Assembly: GCA_037968575.1 (NCBI GenBank)
Contig: JBBKVR010000029.1
Location: forward strand, 10,089-74,088
Direction of reading: 5' to 3'
Origin: UBA2137 sp037968575
Lineage (GTDB): Bacteria; Pseudomonadota; Alphaproteobacteria; Micavibrionales; Micavibrionaceae
DNA: 64,000 nucleotides
Shown here piece by piece: positions 44,592 through 52,700 of the stretch; positions within the stretch are counted from its first letter, which is position 1; every line of letters begins with the position of its first letter. A model generated the notes under the pieces. That model was not told the origin of the DNA. It made no database searches and was given only the letters and a program-made list of their open reading frames with translations. Position numbers and translations under genes: made by a program.

Positions 44592-45382
44592 GAGAAAAAC
44601 ACCTGTGTGAGGATGTAGTTAAAGATAAGAATAAGAATAGAGCCTGCCACAACGGCGTTTGTAGTCGCTTTACCAACACCTTGTGCGCCACGCCCAGAAT
44701 GGAAGCCGTGATAGCAACCCATCAGTGTAACAATGAATCCAAAAGCGGAAGCCTTAACCAACCCTGAGACAACATCCATTGTGTTTAGCACGTCCCAGCT
44801 TTGGCTTAAATAATTTGCAGGCGAAAATCCGAGCACATGTATGGAAACAACGTAACCACCTAAAATTCCGATAATGTCACCAATCAAAACAAGAATAGGG
44901 AGCATTAATGTTCCCGCGATAATGCGGGGGGCAATCAGATACTTAAATGGATTAACCGACAAAGTACGAAGCGCATCAATTTGTTCAGTCACTTTCATTG
45001 TTCCGATTTCAGCGGCAATTGATGCGCCGACACGCCCCGCAACCATAAGACCTGCTAAGACAGGAGCGAGCTCGCGTGTAATAGATAATGTGACAACAGC
45101 GGCAATCGCGCTCTCGGCGTTAAAGCGTGTGAACCCCGTATAGGATTGCAGGGCCAACACCATCCCCGTGAAGAAGGTTGTTAAACCAACGACAGGCAGA
45201 GAATAATATCCAATGCTCATAAATTGATGGATGAGGTTTTTAAAGAAAAATGGCGGAGTGAAAATGTGCTTTAAGGTATTCCCTATAAAAATGAACAGGC
45301 GACCTAACGCACCCAGTAGAGACACAACGGTATGACCAACAGTCTGGCAGATATCAGCGATGTTGATGTTGTATGCGTTCAC
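44588..45382 (-). CDS. ABC transporter permease, MlaE type
   Basis: Product of 264 residues with about five to six membrane helices. PVVGLTTFFTGMVLALQSYTGFTRF, ITRELAPVLAGLMVAGRVGASIAAEIGTMKVTEQIDAL (quoted in part from conserved MlaE core) and VKASAFGFIVTLMGCYHG are typical. With the ATPase at 43809 it should move phospholipids between membranes in retrograde or anterograde direction. A 7-bp hairpin at 45423 lies in its leader. Confidence 0.92.
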   Translation of the reverse strand: MNAYNINIADICQTVGHTVVSLLGALGRLFIFIGNTLKHIFTPPFFFKNLIHQFMSIGYYSLPVVGLTTFFTGMVLALQSYTGFTRFNAESAIAAVVTLSITRELAPVLAGLMVAGRVGASIAAEIGTMKVTEQIDALRTLSVNPFKYLIAPRIIAGTLMLPILVLIGDIIGILGGYVVSIHVLGFSPANYLSQSWDVLNTMDVVSGLVKASAFGFIVTLMGCYHGFHSGRGAQGVGKATTNAVVAGSILILIFNYILTQVFFS

Positions 45383-45422
45383 TTAAGAACCCCTCATAAA
45401 ATTTCTATTCAAAGAGGAATAG

Positions 45423-45440
45423 CATGGGAGGCATCCCATG
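45423..45440. promoter_or_regulatory. Perfect hairpin in the mlaE leader
   Basis: CATGGGA (45423-45429) and TCCCATG (45434-45440) with loop GGCA, 41 bases upstream of the permease start. It may be an operator or leader hairpin; no U-run follows. Confidence 0.35.
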
Positions 45441-45472
45441 AAAAGTGTCAAATCAATAAGTTAAGTCACGAA

Positions 45473-45499
45473 AAAACCCGAAGAAAATCTCCGGGTTTT
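45473..45499 (-). terminator. Terminator after the DUF1150 gene
   Basis: Minus-strand stem AAAACCCG / CGGGTTTT (8 bp) with an 11-base loop and a six-T tract. It begins 15 bases past the DUF1150 stop and separates the heat-shock pair from mlaE. Confidence 0.7.
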
Positions 45500-45513
45500 G
45501 AATTTTTGTAAAT

Positions 45514-45744
45514 TTAATGAACGCTCACAGCGTTAAGTTCGTTATGAAAGAGACTTCCAAGAGCCATTTCTTTACTGTCATTAATGGTCAAAGGTGTTCC
45601 GTCTGCGGCATGTACTGCAAAGGCATCATGCCCATCCACCTTCACCTGTTTAATGTACGCCATCTCATTCAGTCCCATAGCCTTAAAGTCTCTGGGGCTT
45701 AGGCGTCTCAGGAATTCAACAACCGTTTGTGGTTTGTGGTTCAT
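45514..45744 (-). CDS. DUF1150-family small protein
   Basis: Product of 76 residues. LGLNEMAYIKQVKVDGHDAFAVHAADGTPL is recognisable as the DUF1150 family (here MGLNEMAYIKQV). The family is largely alphaproteobacterial and is commonly next to an Hsp20 gene, as here (15 bases downstream of it). Function unknown; the fixed pairing suggests a role in heat-shock response. The transcript ends at the terminator at 45473. Confidence 0.85.
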   Translation of the reverse strand: MNHKPQTVVEFLRRLSPRDFKAMGLNEMAYIKQVKVDGHDAFAVHAADGTPLTINDSKEMALGSLFHNELNAVSVH

Positions 45745-45759
45745 ATCAAATATCTCCCC

Positions 45760-46242
45760 TTACTTACGCTTGGAGGGTTTGGAAGGTTCATCCACCTCAA
45801 TCGCCTTAAGTTTTCCATTGCTCTGAGGCTCAGAATTTTTGATGGAAATTTTCTTAGCAGATGATTGTGGAATGACGCGCTCCATGTCGATATGAAGAAG
45901 GCCATTATTCAATGAGGCATCTTTTACCTCAATTCCATCGGCAAGTACGAAACTGCGCTGGAACTGACGAGCTGCGATACCGCGGTGAATGTAAGCGCGA
46001 GAGGAATCATCCTCTTGCTTGCCGCGAATGGTCAGTTGATTGTTTTCAACTTCCACTTCCAAATCATCCATGGTAAAGCCTGCGACTGCAAGCGTAATAC
46101 GAAGATCATCTTCGCTTACCTGTTCTATATTGTAAGGGGGGTATGCTTCTCCCGCTGATTTTTTCAAACGGTCAAAGGTCTGCTCAAAATGGTCAAAACC
46201 CAAAAATAGAGGGCTTTCAAATAAAGATAGTCTTGATGACAT
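45760..46242 (-). CDS. Small heat-shock protein Hsp20 (IbpA-like)
   Basis: Product of 160 residues. N-terminal PLFLGFDHFEQTFDRL, then an alpha-crystallin domain from about 37 to 130: PPYNIEQVSEDDLRITLAVAGF, VENNQLTIRGKQED and YIHRGIAARQFQRSFVLADGIEV. These are the IbpA-type class of rhizobial Hsp20 proteins, which hold unfolded clients. The ATG at 46242 has GAGGAG 8 bases before it. An upstream start (46266) is not needed. That Shine-Dalgarno sequence is locked in a hairpin that looks like a ROSE thermosensor. Confidence 0.95.
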   Translation of the reverse strand: MSSRLSLFESPLFLGFDHFEQTFDRLKKSAGEAYPPYNIEQVSEDDLRITLAVAGFTMDDLEVEVENNQLTIRGKQEDDSSRAYIHRGIAARQFQRSFVLADGIEVKDASLNNGLLHIDMERVIPQSSAKKISIKNSEPQSNGKLKAIEVDEPSKPSKRK

Positions 46243-46247
46243 TGTTC

Positions 46248-46303
46248 TAACTCCTCTGTTGAGCAAGTTAATATGTTACAAGCGACCTCACCATGAGCAT
46301 CGC
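46248..46303 (-). promoter_or_regulatory. ROSE-like RNA thermometer in the hsp20 leader
   Basis: On the minus strand the last hairpin (46248-46270) pairs TAACTT-G-CTC with GAG-GAGTTA around loop AACA. It has one bulged G and buries the Shine-Dalgarno GAGGAG. This is the hallmark of ROSE elements (TTGCT opposite the SD, bulged G). A second stem-loop, 46282-46303, combines GCGA/TCGC and CTCA/TGAG. ROSE elements are known to control alphaproteobacterial hsp20 genes. Confidence 0.7.
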
Positions 46304-46312
46304 TCAATATGG

Positions 46313-46342
46313 ATTATATATAATTCTACGTGAATAATGCAA
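46313..46342 (-). promoter_or_regulatory. Candidate hsp20 promoter
   Basis: TATAAT (46313-46318) with TTGCAT (46337-46342), 18 bases apart on the minus strand. Transcription would start near 46306, just before the first hairpin. CTTG at the -35 would also suit RpoH. Confidence 0.45.
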
Positions 46343-46364
46343 GTTTGGATGAATGAGGGAATGG

Positions 46365-46541
46365 TTATTTCTTAGCGCGCGTGAAAACGCGATCACAATA
46401 CCCACAGTCCACGCTGTCTCCGCCATCAAATGAGTAATAGACAACAGGGTGTCCCAAAGGCCCTAATCCACCGTCACACGAAACTTCGTCTGTATCGGCA
46501 GGAAATTTAATTGTTTCAGGATTTTTGTAGTCGGGTTTCAT
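46365..46541 (-). CDS. Zinc-finger (zf-CHCC, NDUFS6-like) protein
   Basis: Product of 58 residues. It begins MKPDYKNPETIKFPADTDEV. Metal ligands fit C22-x8-H31-x14-C46-x2-C49 (SCDGG..LGHPVV..DCGYCDRVF), the pattern of the zinc-finger CHCC family. This family includes the mitochondrial complex I accessory subunit NDUFS6, and alphaproteobacteria carry such a short free form. It may be a complex I assembly factor. The Shine-Dalgarno sequence is weak. It lies upstream of the heat-shock unit on the same strand. Confidence 0.85.
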   Translation of the reverse strand: MKPDYKNPETIKFPADTDEVSCDGGLGPLGHPVVYYSFDGGDSVDCGYCDRVFTRAKK

Positions 46542-46599
46542 GCGTTTTTTTCGCCATTTTGGGGTGACATATTCATGTAATCTTTATACAGTGTCCCTC

Positions 46600-46989
46600 A
46601 TGAATGTCCAGACTTTGAAATGGAAGCTATCAGGCACGGCTGAGCAACAGCCAGAGAAATTCGTCACGATGGATTTGGAGACGGATAAACTTCTTTATTT
46701 ATGGGGAGGCTCTATTGTCTCGTTTGAATGGCTAAAAGAAGGTAGGCCTAAATCAAAAGAGAACTTATCTGATGGTCTTCGTGAGCGTTTTGAGGAATGT
46801 GAAAAGGCTCTTCTCAACAATAAAGAGATTGAACAACCATTGCTTGGCGTTGGCATTTTCAATGGTGTTGAAATTGGAACAGGGCGCGCGACTTTGTGTG
46901 TTTTTGCTGCGCATAAAGTTCCAACAATCAAATGTTCCATCATGAAATCGATGGAAAAAGAATTCATGAAGCTTTGGAAAAAGGGCTAG
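46600..46989 (+). CDS. Conserved-looking protein, unknown function
   Basis: Product of 129 residues from the ATG at 46600 (MNVQTLKWKL); an ATG at 46540 would overlap the zinc-finger start and is less likely. It shows alternating short strands and acidic helices (KFVTMDLETDKLLYLWGGS; LRERFEECEKALLNN; GVGIFNGVEIGTGRATLCVF) without membrane segments. Family not recognised. Its stop overlaps the convergent cysS by 4 bases. No Shine-Dalgarno sequence precedes the ATG. Confidence 0.6.
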   Translation: MNVQTLKWKLSGTAEQQPEKFVTMDLETDKLLYLWGGSIVSFEWLKEGRPKSKENLSDGLRERFEECEKALLNNKEIEQPLLGVGIFNGVEIGTGRATLCVFAAHKVPTIKCSIMKSMEKEFMKLWKKG

Positions 46990-48380
46990 GTCTTCGACCA
47001 CTCGGTGCCGTCGGCGGTGTCTTTGATTTCAATACCCATGTTTAGTAATTCATCACGCAAAGCATCGGCCGCCGTATAATCTTTACCTGCTTTTGCTTCA
47101 TTTCTTTTGGAAATCAGGTCTTCGATTTTGTCTGTATCTAAATCATCGTTTCCGAAGTTCAAAAATTCTTCGGCATCTTTTTCAAAGAATCCAAGTGTTT
47201 CTGCAAGCAGTGTAATTTTTGCTTTCAGGAGTGATTTTTCATCATCGGATGGGTTGGCACTTACCTCTTTGCAATATTGATGAAGATTGGAAATTGCCAA
47301 AGGTGAATTAAGATCATCATAAAGAGGAGAAAGGGCTTCATTTTTTTGCCCCTCATCTAATTCTATGACATCACAATCACTTAAATCATACAGGGTTTTA
47401 TAAATCATCTGCGTGGTTTTCTTGGCTTGATGGATGCAGTTTTGATTCCAGTCCAGTGGTTTGCGATATTGGGCAATAAGCAATGCCATACGAATAACAA
47501 ATCCATGAATGCCTTCTTCAAGTAAATCATGTGCAAGTGTGAAGTTGCCAAGCGACTTTGACATTTTCTCACCTTCAACGGTTAGGAAGCCATTATGAAC
47601 CCAGACTTTTGCGAAAGATGTGAGGTCATCTTCGTGTCCATGCGCACAACAGGATTGAGCAATCTCGTTTTCATGGTGTGGGAATTTGAGGTCTGCGCCA
47701 CCACCGTGAATATCAAATGGTAGTTGTAAATGTTTCTCAGCCATCACCGAGCATTCAATATGCCAGCCCGGGCGACCAAAGCCGTAAGGCGAATCCCATC
47801 CAGGCTCATCATTTGTGCTTGGTTTCCAAAGCACAAAATCGGCTGGGTCTTTTTTGTATGAGGCAACCTCGACACGCGCGCCGGCAATTTGCTCATCACG
47901 GTTACGGCCTGATAATCCGCCATATTTTTTAAAAGAAGGAACATTGAATAACACATGACCATCGGCTTCATAAGCATGTCCGTTTTGTATGAGTGCCTCT
48001 ATTTGTGCCAGCATTTCTGGGATATGGTCAGTGGCAAGTGGCTGGATGGTTGGTGCCATATTGCCCAATGCCTCCATATCCTCATTGTAAATCTTGGTAT
48101 AACGTTTGGTGATTGTGTCTATTGGCTCACCAGTTTCCCGCGAGCGGGTAATGATTTTATCTTCTATATCCGTGATGTTTGAGGCGTAAGTCACCTTCAG
48201 GTAAAGCGTTTGTAGAACACGCGTCAGCAAATCAAATACAACCGCCATACGAGCGTTACCTAAATGTGCGTAATCATAAACTGTTGGACCACAGGCATAG
48301 AGTCGCACGTTGCTTTCATCTAAAGGCGTGAAAACTTCTTTTTTGCGGGTCAGCGAATTTGTAAGTTTTAATTGTGTCAT
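46986..48380 (-). CDS. cysS: Cysteinyl-tRNA synthetase
   Basis: Product of 464 residues. Zinc ligand Cys29 (YACGPTVYDYAHLGNARM, containing the HIGH-like HLGN), GWHIECSVMA and FPHHENEIAQS carry the other zinc ligands, and KMSKS appears as EKMSKSLGNF. A DALR-like helical C-terminus follows (SKRNEAKAGKDYTAADALRDELL). It charges tRNA-Cys. Confidence 0.96.
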   Translation of the reverse strand: MTQLKLTNSLTRKKEVFTPLDESNVRLYACGPTVYDYAHLGNARMAVVFDLLTRVLQTLYLKVTYASNITDIEDKIITRSRETGEPIDTITKRYTKIYNEDMEALGNMAPTIQPLATDHIPEMLAQIEALIQNGHAYEADGHVLFNVPSFKKYGGLSGRNRDEQIAGARVEVASYKKDPADFVLWKPSTNDEPGWDSPYGFGRPGWHIECSVMAEKHLQLPFDIHGGGADLKFPHHENEIAQSCCAHGHEDDLTSFAKVWVHNGFLTVEGEKMSKSLGNFTLAHDLLEEGIHGFVIRMALLIAQYRKPLDWNQNCIHQAKKTTQMIYKTLYDLSDCDVIELDEGQKNEALSPLYDDLNSPLAISNLHQYCKEVSANPSDDEKSLLKAKITLLAETLGFFEKDAEEFLNFGNDDLDTDKIEDLISKRNEAKAGKDYTAADALRDELLNMGIEIKDTADGTEWSKT

Positions 48381-48424
48381 CCGTTGTTTTTACAGGCTCA
48401 AAGAAAACCTGACAACAGTGAAGG

Positions 48425-49543
48425 TTAGACAACGGCTAGTTTGGATTCCCAAATTGGTAGAGTAGGGGATGAGTTACAAGGTTTGTATTGGTCTCTGTAT
48501 GCTTCGAGATATTCCAGTACAGAAGGGTGATAAGCGCCCGTATCAGATATTTCACGAAAATGAAGACCTGTTAACTTAGTGATAATACTTTCCTGCATTT
48601 TAAAAGCTTCAGGCGACACTTCATTAATATCTGTTTCTCCAAAGACTATACTAGCGATTTCGTTGTCAAAAGTGATACCAGTTTTGTCCTGCAGTTTTGA
48701 TACGAACCATCTTGCAACCTCGTCTGAGAAAGCCTCAGTTTTGGGATTTCCGCCCCCAATTCCATGGTCACCTACAAACCAAAGTTCCTCACAGTCTGTA
48801 TCACTGTTTGGGTCTATAACCATAGGGGTTACAGGAAATGAATGTCTATGTTCATCAATTGCATCGGCTTGCAATGCAACACCAATATTGCGTCCTAGTA
48901 CGGGATCGTAAAATTCTTTTCGGCCATTTAACAATTTTGCAAGTGGGCGCCATAAACCAATTTCTATAGATCCTATGAGAATTCTATTAGGAACACCTAG
49001 TGAGCCAACGGTGTCTATGCAGGCCAGATTGGTTTCAGGTCTTTCGTTAATTGAAAGTGTTTTTCGGAACTTTTGCATTTTAGGTGAGGAAGGCTTTTCA
49101 TTACTTTTATATGCTCGATAAACAAGATTTATGAGCCATTCACGGTGCTCAGGATTGTTACGGTCTACTGCATAGGCAGATTCAGCTTTATCCCAATCGA
49201 CAACACCACATTTATATATCATTCCGTTCAGTGAACGAGCCGTATATGCACCACGGCTGTAGCCTATTAATGTTGTTTTATCACCAGATTGATAATTTAA
49301 TGAATAATATTCATAAGCTTCTTTAATGCGCTTAGGTAGATCTGCTCCTGTTGCTCCATTCCATGTTCTTTTTAGAGTGCCACCGTCAGAACCAACTCCA
49401 TCAAAATGCTGGGTTCTTTGCTCGAAACCGTTTGAGATAATTTTTGGAATAGAGTGTAGCAAAAGATATACATTGCTTGGGTAGTCTTGATCAGCACGTT
49501 GCCATGTTCCGTCAAGTCCAATGATGTGGTGTGTTTTTGTCAT
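48425..49543 (-). CDS. DUF2235-domain alpha/beta hydrolase-like protein
   Basis: Product of 372 residues. It begins HHIIGLDGTWQRADQDYPSNV, the DUF2235 start (LDGTW with the nearby N). The nucleophile elbow is IGYSRGAYTAR with Ser96, and a second Asp motif appears in LWFVGDHGIGGGNP. DUF2235 proteins include the Tle1 phospholipases delivered by type VI secretion and free cytosolic homologues. I see no signal peptide and no T6SS gene, so a cytosolic or novel esterase role is more likely. It lies between cysS and an Smr gene, and its bases are more AT-rich than its neighbours. Confidence 0.85.
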   Translation of the reverse strand: MTKTHHIIGLDGTWQRADQDYPSNVYLLLHSIPKIISNGFEQRTQHFDGVGSDGGTLKRTWNGATGADLPKRIKEAYEYYSLNYQSGDKTTLIGYSRGAYTARSLNGMIYKCGVVDWDKAESAYAVDRNNPEHREWLINLVYRAYKSNEKPSSPKMQKFRKTLSINERPETNLACIDTVGSLGVPNRILIGSIEIGLWRPLAKLLNGRKEFYDPVLGRNIGVALQADAIDEHRHSFPVTPMVIDPNSDTDCEELWFVGDHGIGGGNPKTEAFSDEVARWFVSKLQDKTGITFDNEIASIVFGETDINEVSPEAFKMQESIITKLTGLHFREISDTGAYHPSVLEYLEAYRDQYKPCNSSPTLPIWESKLAVV

Positions 49544-49599
49544 ATATCGGTATTAGCGATTAGTAATCAAAAAATCAACAATTTTATGAAAAATGGTGA

Positions 49600-50133
49600 C
49601 TATTTCTTTTTACGTAGATAAACATAAAAAGCGCCGTCACCACCGTCTCTGGGACGCGCATGATGATATTGCAGGACAATATTTTTAAAAGGTGACTGTT
49701 CCATCCAACTAGGAAATTTACGCTTTAGTACGCCGCGAGCATCTTCCATCCAATGTTCAGGATTAACAGATTGTGCGCCTTTGCCTGTAATGACCAAAAC
49801 CAGTCTATTTCCTGAGCTATGGGCGCTCTCAACAAACTTTTTGAGTGATTGAAATGCCTCTTCTTGGCGCATCCCATGTAAATCAATGCGTTTTTCTATT
49901 TTGAGTTTGCCTTTGACGAGCTTGTCTTTGGTGTTCTTATCAATTTCACGGCTTTTTTCGACCACGGCTCTGGTTTGTGGAATTGGATCTTTTAGTTTTT
50001 GAGGTTTTGGAGTAGCTGTTTTGGATGATTTACTTTGTGATTCTGGTTTCTGCGCAGACGGTTTCTCTGGATGCAAAGGTTTGACATCCTGAGTCATTAA
50101 ATTCCATAAATTTTTATCATCTTCAGGTGTCAT
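49600..50133 (-). CDS. Smr-domain protein
   Basis: Product of 177 residues. The C-terminal Smr domain (about 88-175) has RIDLHGMRQEEAFQSL (the LDLHG motif), LVLVITGKGAQ and the closing ILQYHHARPRDGGDGAFYVYLRK. Smr domains nick DNA or RNA at branched structures. The N-terminal 85 residues are Pro/Lys-rich and likely disordered. There is no MutS2 part. It is divergent from the exported-protein pair at 50214. Confidence 0.88.
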   Translation of the reverse strand: MTPEDDKNLWNLMTQDVKPLHPEKPSAQKPESQSKSSKTATPKPQKLKDPIPQTRAVVEKSREIDKNTKDKLVKGKLKIEKRIDLHGMRQEEAFQSLKKFVESAHSSGNRLVLVITGKGAQSVNPEHWMEDARGVLKRKFPSWMEQSPFKNIVLQYHHARPRDGGDGAFYVYLRKKK

Positions 50134-50213
50134 ATGTGTGATTTACTTGTGGTTCTAGTGCCAAATGCCGTATAAGTTGCGAAGCTAAACAATAACATAA
50201 AGACTAGGTTGAA

Positions 50214-50921
50214 ATGCGCATTTTTGCAAAGTTGTTTGTCATTATCTTTATCGCGATAGTTTTTGTTTCTGCAAGAGCACATGCGCAATTTATTGAAGAG
50301 GCTTCATCGTCCTTGGAGGTTGCGATTGCATATCACAAACTGGCAGAACAAATTCCTGATTTTGAATTATGGGCCTCCTATACTCAAGAATACGGGACCG
50401 CGCTAGAAGACAGTAAGGCCGAAGTCTTAGAGGAAGAAACACAAAGACTTCAAAAAGCTTTTGCGTTTTATGACCACACAGTGACGCCAATCAATATCCG
50501 TACGCTTGTGGATGTTGGTGTCAAACAAGGTGATGAACCAAAACTGTCCATTATATTTCCGAATAAACCCAACACCTATTTCCCTTATACTTATGGCGGC
50601 AGAGATTATGCCCTGATTACCGAAAATAGCGATGTGCTTGGGGACATTCCTTTAACGGTTTTGGAAGCTGAGCAAGTTCAGGAAAAACTTCCGGAAAACG
50701 GTAAAACACTTTTGGTTCTCAATACCGTTCCTTATACGGTGAATACAAAAGAGTTTGTAAAAGATAAGAATTTGCAGCGTTTGCCGATGCTGGCTAAAAT
50801 AGGAGGTATCTCCCTTTACAATAGCGACCTTGAAATTGTTTGGTCTTGGAAGGCGAATTGGTACAGCCGTGTCATAAGAGCAAGAAACGGGAAAGAGTCT
50901 AAAAATGCTGTACAAAATTAG
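50214..50921 (+). CDS. Exported protein, unknown function
   Basis: Product of 235 residues. A signal peptide MRIFAKLFVIIFIAIVFVS ends at ARAHA|Q. The mature protein contains a long acidic helix (YTQEYGTALEDSKAEVLEEE..QKAF) and then a beta-rich part with PYTYGGRDYALITENSDVL. No family recognised. The next gene starts 17 bases before its stop, and the two probably form an operon. A GTTG-like Shine-Dalgarno sequence is poor. Confidence 0.65.
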   Translation: MRIFAKLFVIIFIAIVFVSARAHAQFIEEASSSLEVAIAYHKLAEQIPDFELWASYTQEYGTALEDSKAEVLEEETQRLQKAFAFYDHTVTPINIRTLVDVGVKQGDEPKLSIIFPNKPNTYFPYTYGGRDYALITENSDVLGDIPLTVLEAEQVQEKLPENGKTLLVLNTVPYTVNTKEFVKDKNLQRLPMLAKIGGISLYNSDLEIVWSWKANWYSRVIRARNGKESKNAVQN

Positions 50922-51492
50922 CCCTTTTTTTCAGTCACTATTCCGCCGTACCGAAACACTTGATACACGGCAGGCCATTCGCCGTGAAGAAACAACCGCT
51001 GAACGTCGCAAAAAAGATGATGAAGAAAAACGCAAACCACTGGCAGGTTCTGTCACTGATGAAACAGAAGTGAGTGTGGACTCAATTCTGTCCTTTCTGA
51101 ATGACATGCTCAAAGAAAATACGGCGGCCGCTCAAGAGCAATCTTTTAGTTCTATGGCAGATAATATTACCGCTTCGGAAACACCAAATGCACCTTCACA
51201 GCCCACAGGAGATGATACCCAACCGCGGACAGCTCCTTCAAAAGCGGCGAATGCCTATCAAGCGACAGCCACAAAAATTGAAGCCCCTAATTATTACGAT
51301 GGGGAGAGTGTAAAGCCAGGAGATGGCGCGCATGCCTTGACGTTAGATTCCAAGAACAGAAAAACTCTTGAGAGATTTGTTACTGATTTAAAAGAGTTGT
51401 CTGACAATGGCGTGACGACCCTGAATATTTCCCGGGCAGGAACCTTTTTCGAGTCGCTACGTGAAGCTATTGATTACCAAAAAATATCCTAA
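50905..51492 (+). CDS. Protein of unknown function with charged coiled N-terminus
   Basis: Product of 195 residues. A basic/acidic N-terminus (RRETLDTRQAIRREETTAERRKKDDEEKRK-like stretch, residues 15-45) is followed by a low-complexity middle rich in Ala, Pro and Thr and an ordered C-terminal helix (KTLERFVTDLKELSDNGVTTLNISR). No membrane helix or signal peptide. Overlap with the upstream exported gene implies linked expression. Family unknown. Confidence 0.6.
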   Translation: MLYKISPFFQSLFRRTETLDTRQAIRREETTAERRKKDDEEKRKPLAGSVTDETEVSVDSILSFLNDMLKENTAAAQEQSFSSMADNITASETPNAPSQPTGDDTQPRTAPSKAANAYQATATKIEAPNYYDGESVKPGDGAHALTLDSKNRKTLERFVTDLKELSDNGVTTLNISRAGTFFESLREAIDYQKIS

Positions 51493-51532
51493 AGATTTGG
51501 CTATTTTGAATTCCGTGTGCTAATTTTCTTAT

Positions 51533-52105
51533 ATGGGAAAACATTCATCCGATTTGTTGGTCGGTAAACTCCTTCTGGCAACACCCCAGATGGGCGACCC
51601 TCGTTTTGAAAAAGCTGTTATCTTTGTTTGTGCTCATGATGAAAACGGTGCGATGGGCTTAGTACTTAACCAGCTAATGCCTGATTTTGGATTCACAAAT
51701 CTTCTCGAACAACTCGGAATTGAAACCAATAAAGAACAAGCTATCAAAGTTCCTGTAATGCTTGGTGGGCCTGTCGAAACAGCACGTGGATTTCTACTTC
51801 ATGGGGCGGATTACAAACTCAAAGATACCGTTGCCATCAATGATAACTTTTCTGTCACCGCCACACTGGACTGCTTAAAATCTGTTGCCGAAGGTAAAGG
51901 TCCTGAGGAGATGATTTTTATGTTGGGTTACGCTGGATGGGGTGCTGGCCAATTGGAAGATGAATTAAAAGATAACGCCTGGCTTGTTACTGACGCAGAA
52001 AACAGCCTTATTTTTGATACGCAAACCCCTCAACTTTGGGAAAGAGCAGTTCAAACCTTGGGGATTGAGCCAACTTTTTTGACCACCCACGCAGGCAACG
52101 CCTAA
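51533..52105 (+). CDS. YqgE/AlgH family protein (DUF179)
   Basis: Product of 190 residues. LVGKLLLATPQMGDPRFEKAVIFVCAH (quoted in part), GAMGLVLNQLMPD and GGPVETARGFLLHG are strong DUF179 signatures, with MLGYAGWGAGQLEDELKDNAWL near the end. The family is widespread; its biochemical role is unresolved, and AlgH is linked to alginate regulation in Pseudomonas. The stop overlaps the convergent acetyltransferase by 4 bases. Confidence 0.93.
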   Translation: MGKHSSDLLVGKLLLATPQMGDPRFEKAVIFVCAHDENGAMGLVLNQLMPDFGFTNLLEQLGIETNKEQAIKVPVMLGGPVETARGFLLHGADYKLKDTVAINDNFSVTATLDCLKSVAEGKGPEEMIFMLGYAGWGAGQLEDELKDNAWLVTDAENSLIFDTQTPQLWERAVQTLGIEPTFLTTHAGNA

Positions 52106-52692
52106 ATTTTATTCAAACCATATAAAACATGGTCTTGGCGTTTGCCTTCAATTTCAACGTAAGCCTTAGCTAGACCTTCTTCCTCAAAACCCAAACGTTC
52201 TAGTAATTTTCGACTGCGCATATTATTGGGTAAAGTTGCGGCATTTATGCGTTGGAGTTTCGCAACAGAAAAGCCGAAGCGGATGACCGCATCCAATCCT
52301 TCATACATAAGAGATTGTCCTTGTCTCTCCACATCTATCCAGTAACCGAGCCAGCCATACTGCGCCGCACCTCGGCAAACACTATTGATGTTGATGCCAC
52401 CAACAAGTGTTCCTGATGGGCGTTCAAATAAAAGGAAGGCGTAGGCGTGATCATCCTTCCACTCTTTTTCCTGTCTTGATAAACGCTGTGTGAAATATTT
52501 TCGCTCGTCCCAGCCAGTATTCCATTTTGGTTCGAATGGTATGAGGTGATTTTTATTACACGAGCGGACCTTAATCCAATCTTTCCAATCAGTTTTTCGT
52601 GGAGCGCGTAAGGCCAATCGCGGTGTTTTGATGAGCGTGTATTTGTAAGAGGGAAAACCTTCGATTGTAAATTCTGATTTAGTTTCACTCAT
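52102..52692 (-). CDS. GNAT-family N-acetyltransferase (RimJ/RimL-like)
   Basis: Product of 196 residues from the ATG at 52692; a TTG at 52704, inside the TTGA overlap with the carboxypeptidase stop, is also in frame. TPRLALRAPRKTDWKDWI, FERPSGTLVGGININ, QYGWLGYWIDVERQGQSLMYEGL (the acetyl-CoA loop region) and NNMRSRKLLERLGFEEEG show the RimJ-type GNAT fold. It probably acetylates protein N-termini or ribosomal proteins. Confidence 0.85.
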   Translation of the reverse strand: MSETKSEFTIEGFPSYKYTLIKTPRLALRAPRKTDWKDWIKVRSCNKNHLIPFEPKWNTGWDERKYFTQRLSRQEKEWKDDHAYAFLLFERPSGTLVGGININSVCRGAAQYGWLGYWIDVERQGQSLMYEGLDAVIRFGFSVAKLQRINAATLPNNMRSRKLLERLGFEEEGLAKAYVEIEGKRQDHVLYGLNKI

Positions 52693-52700
52693 GGCACGTC

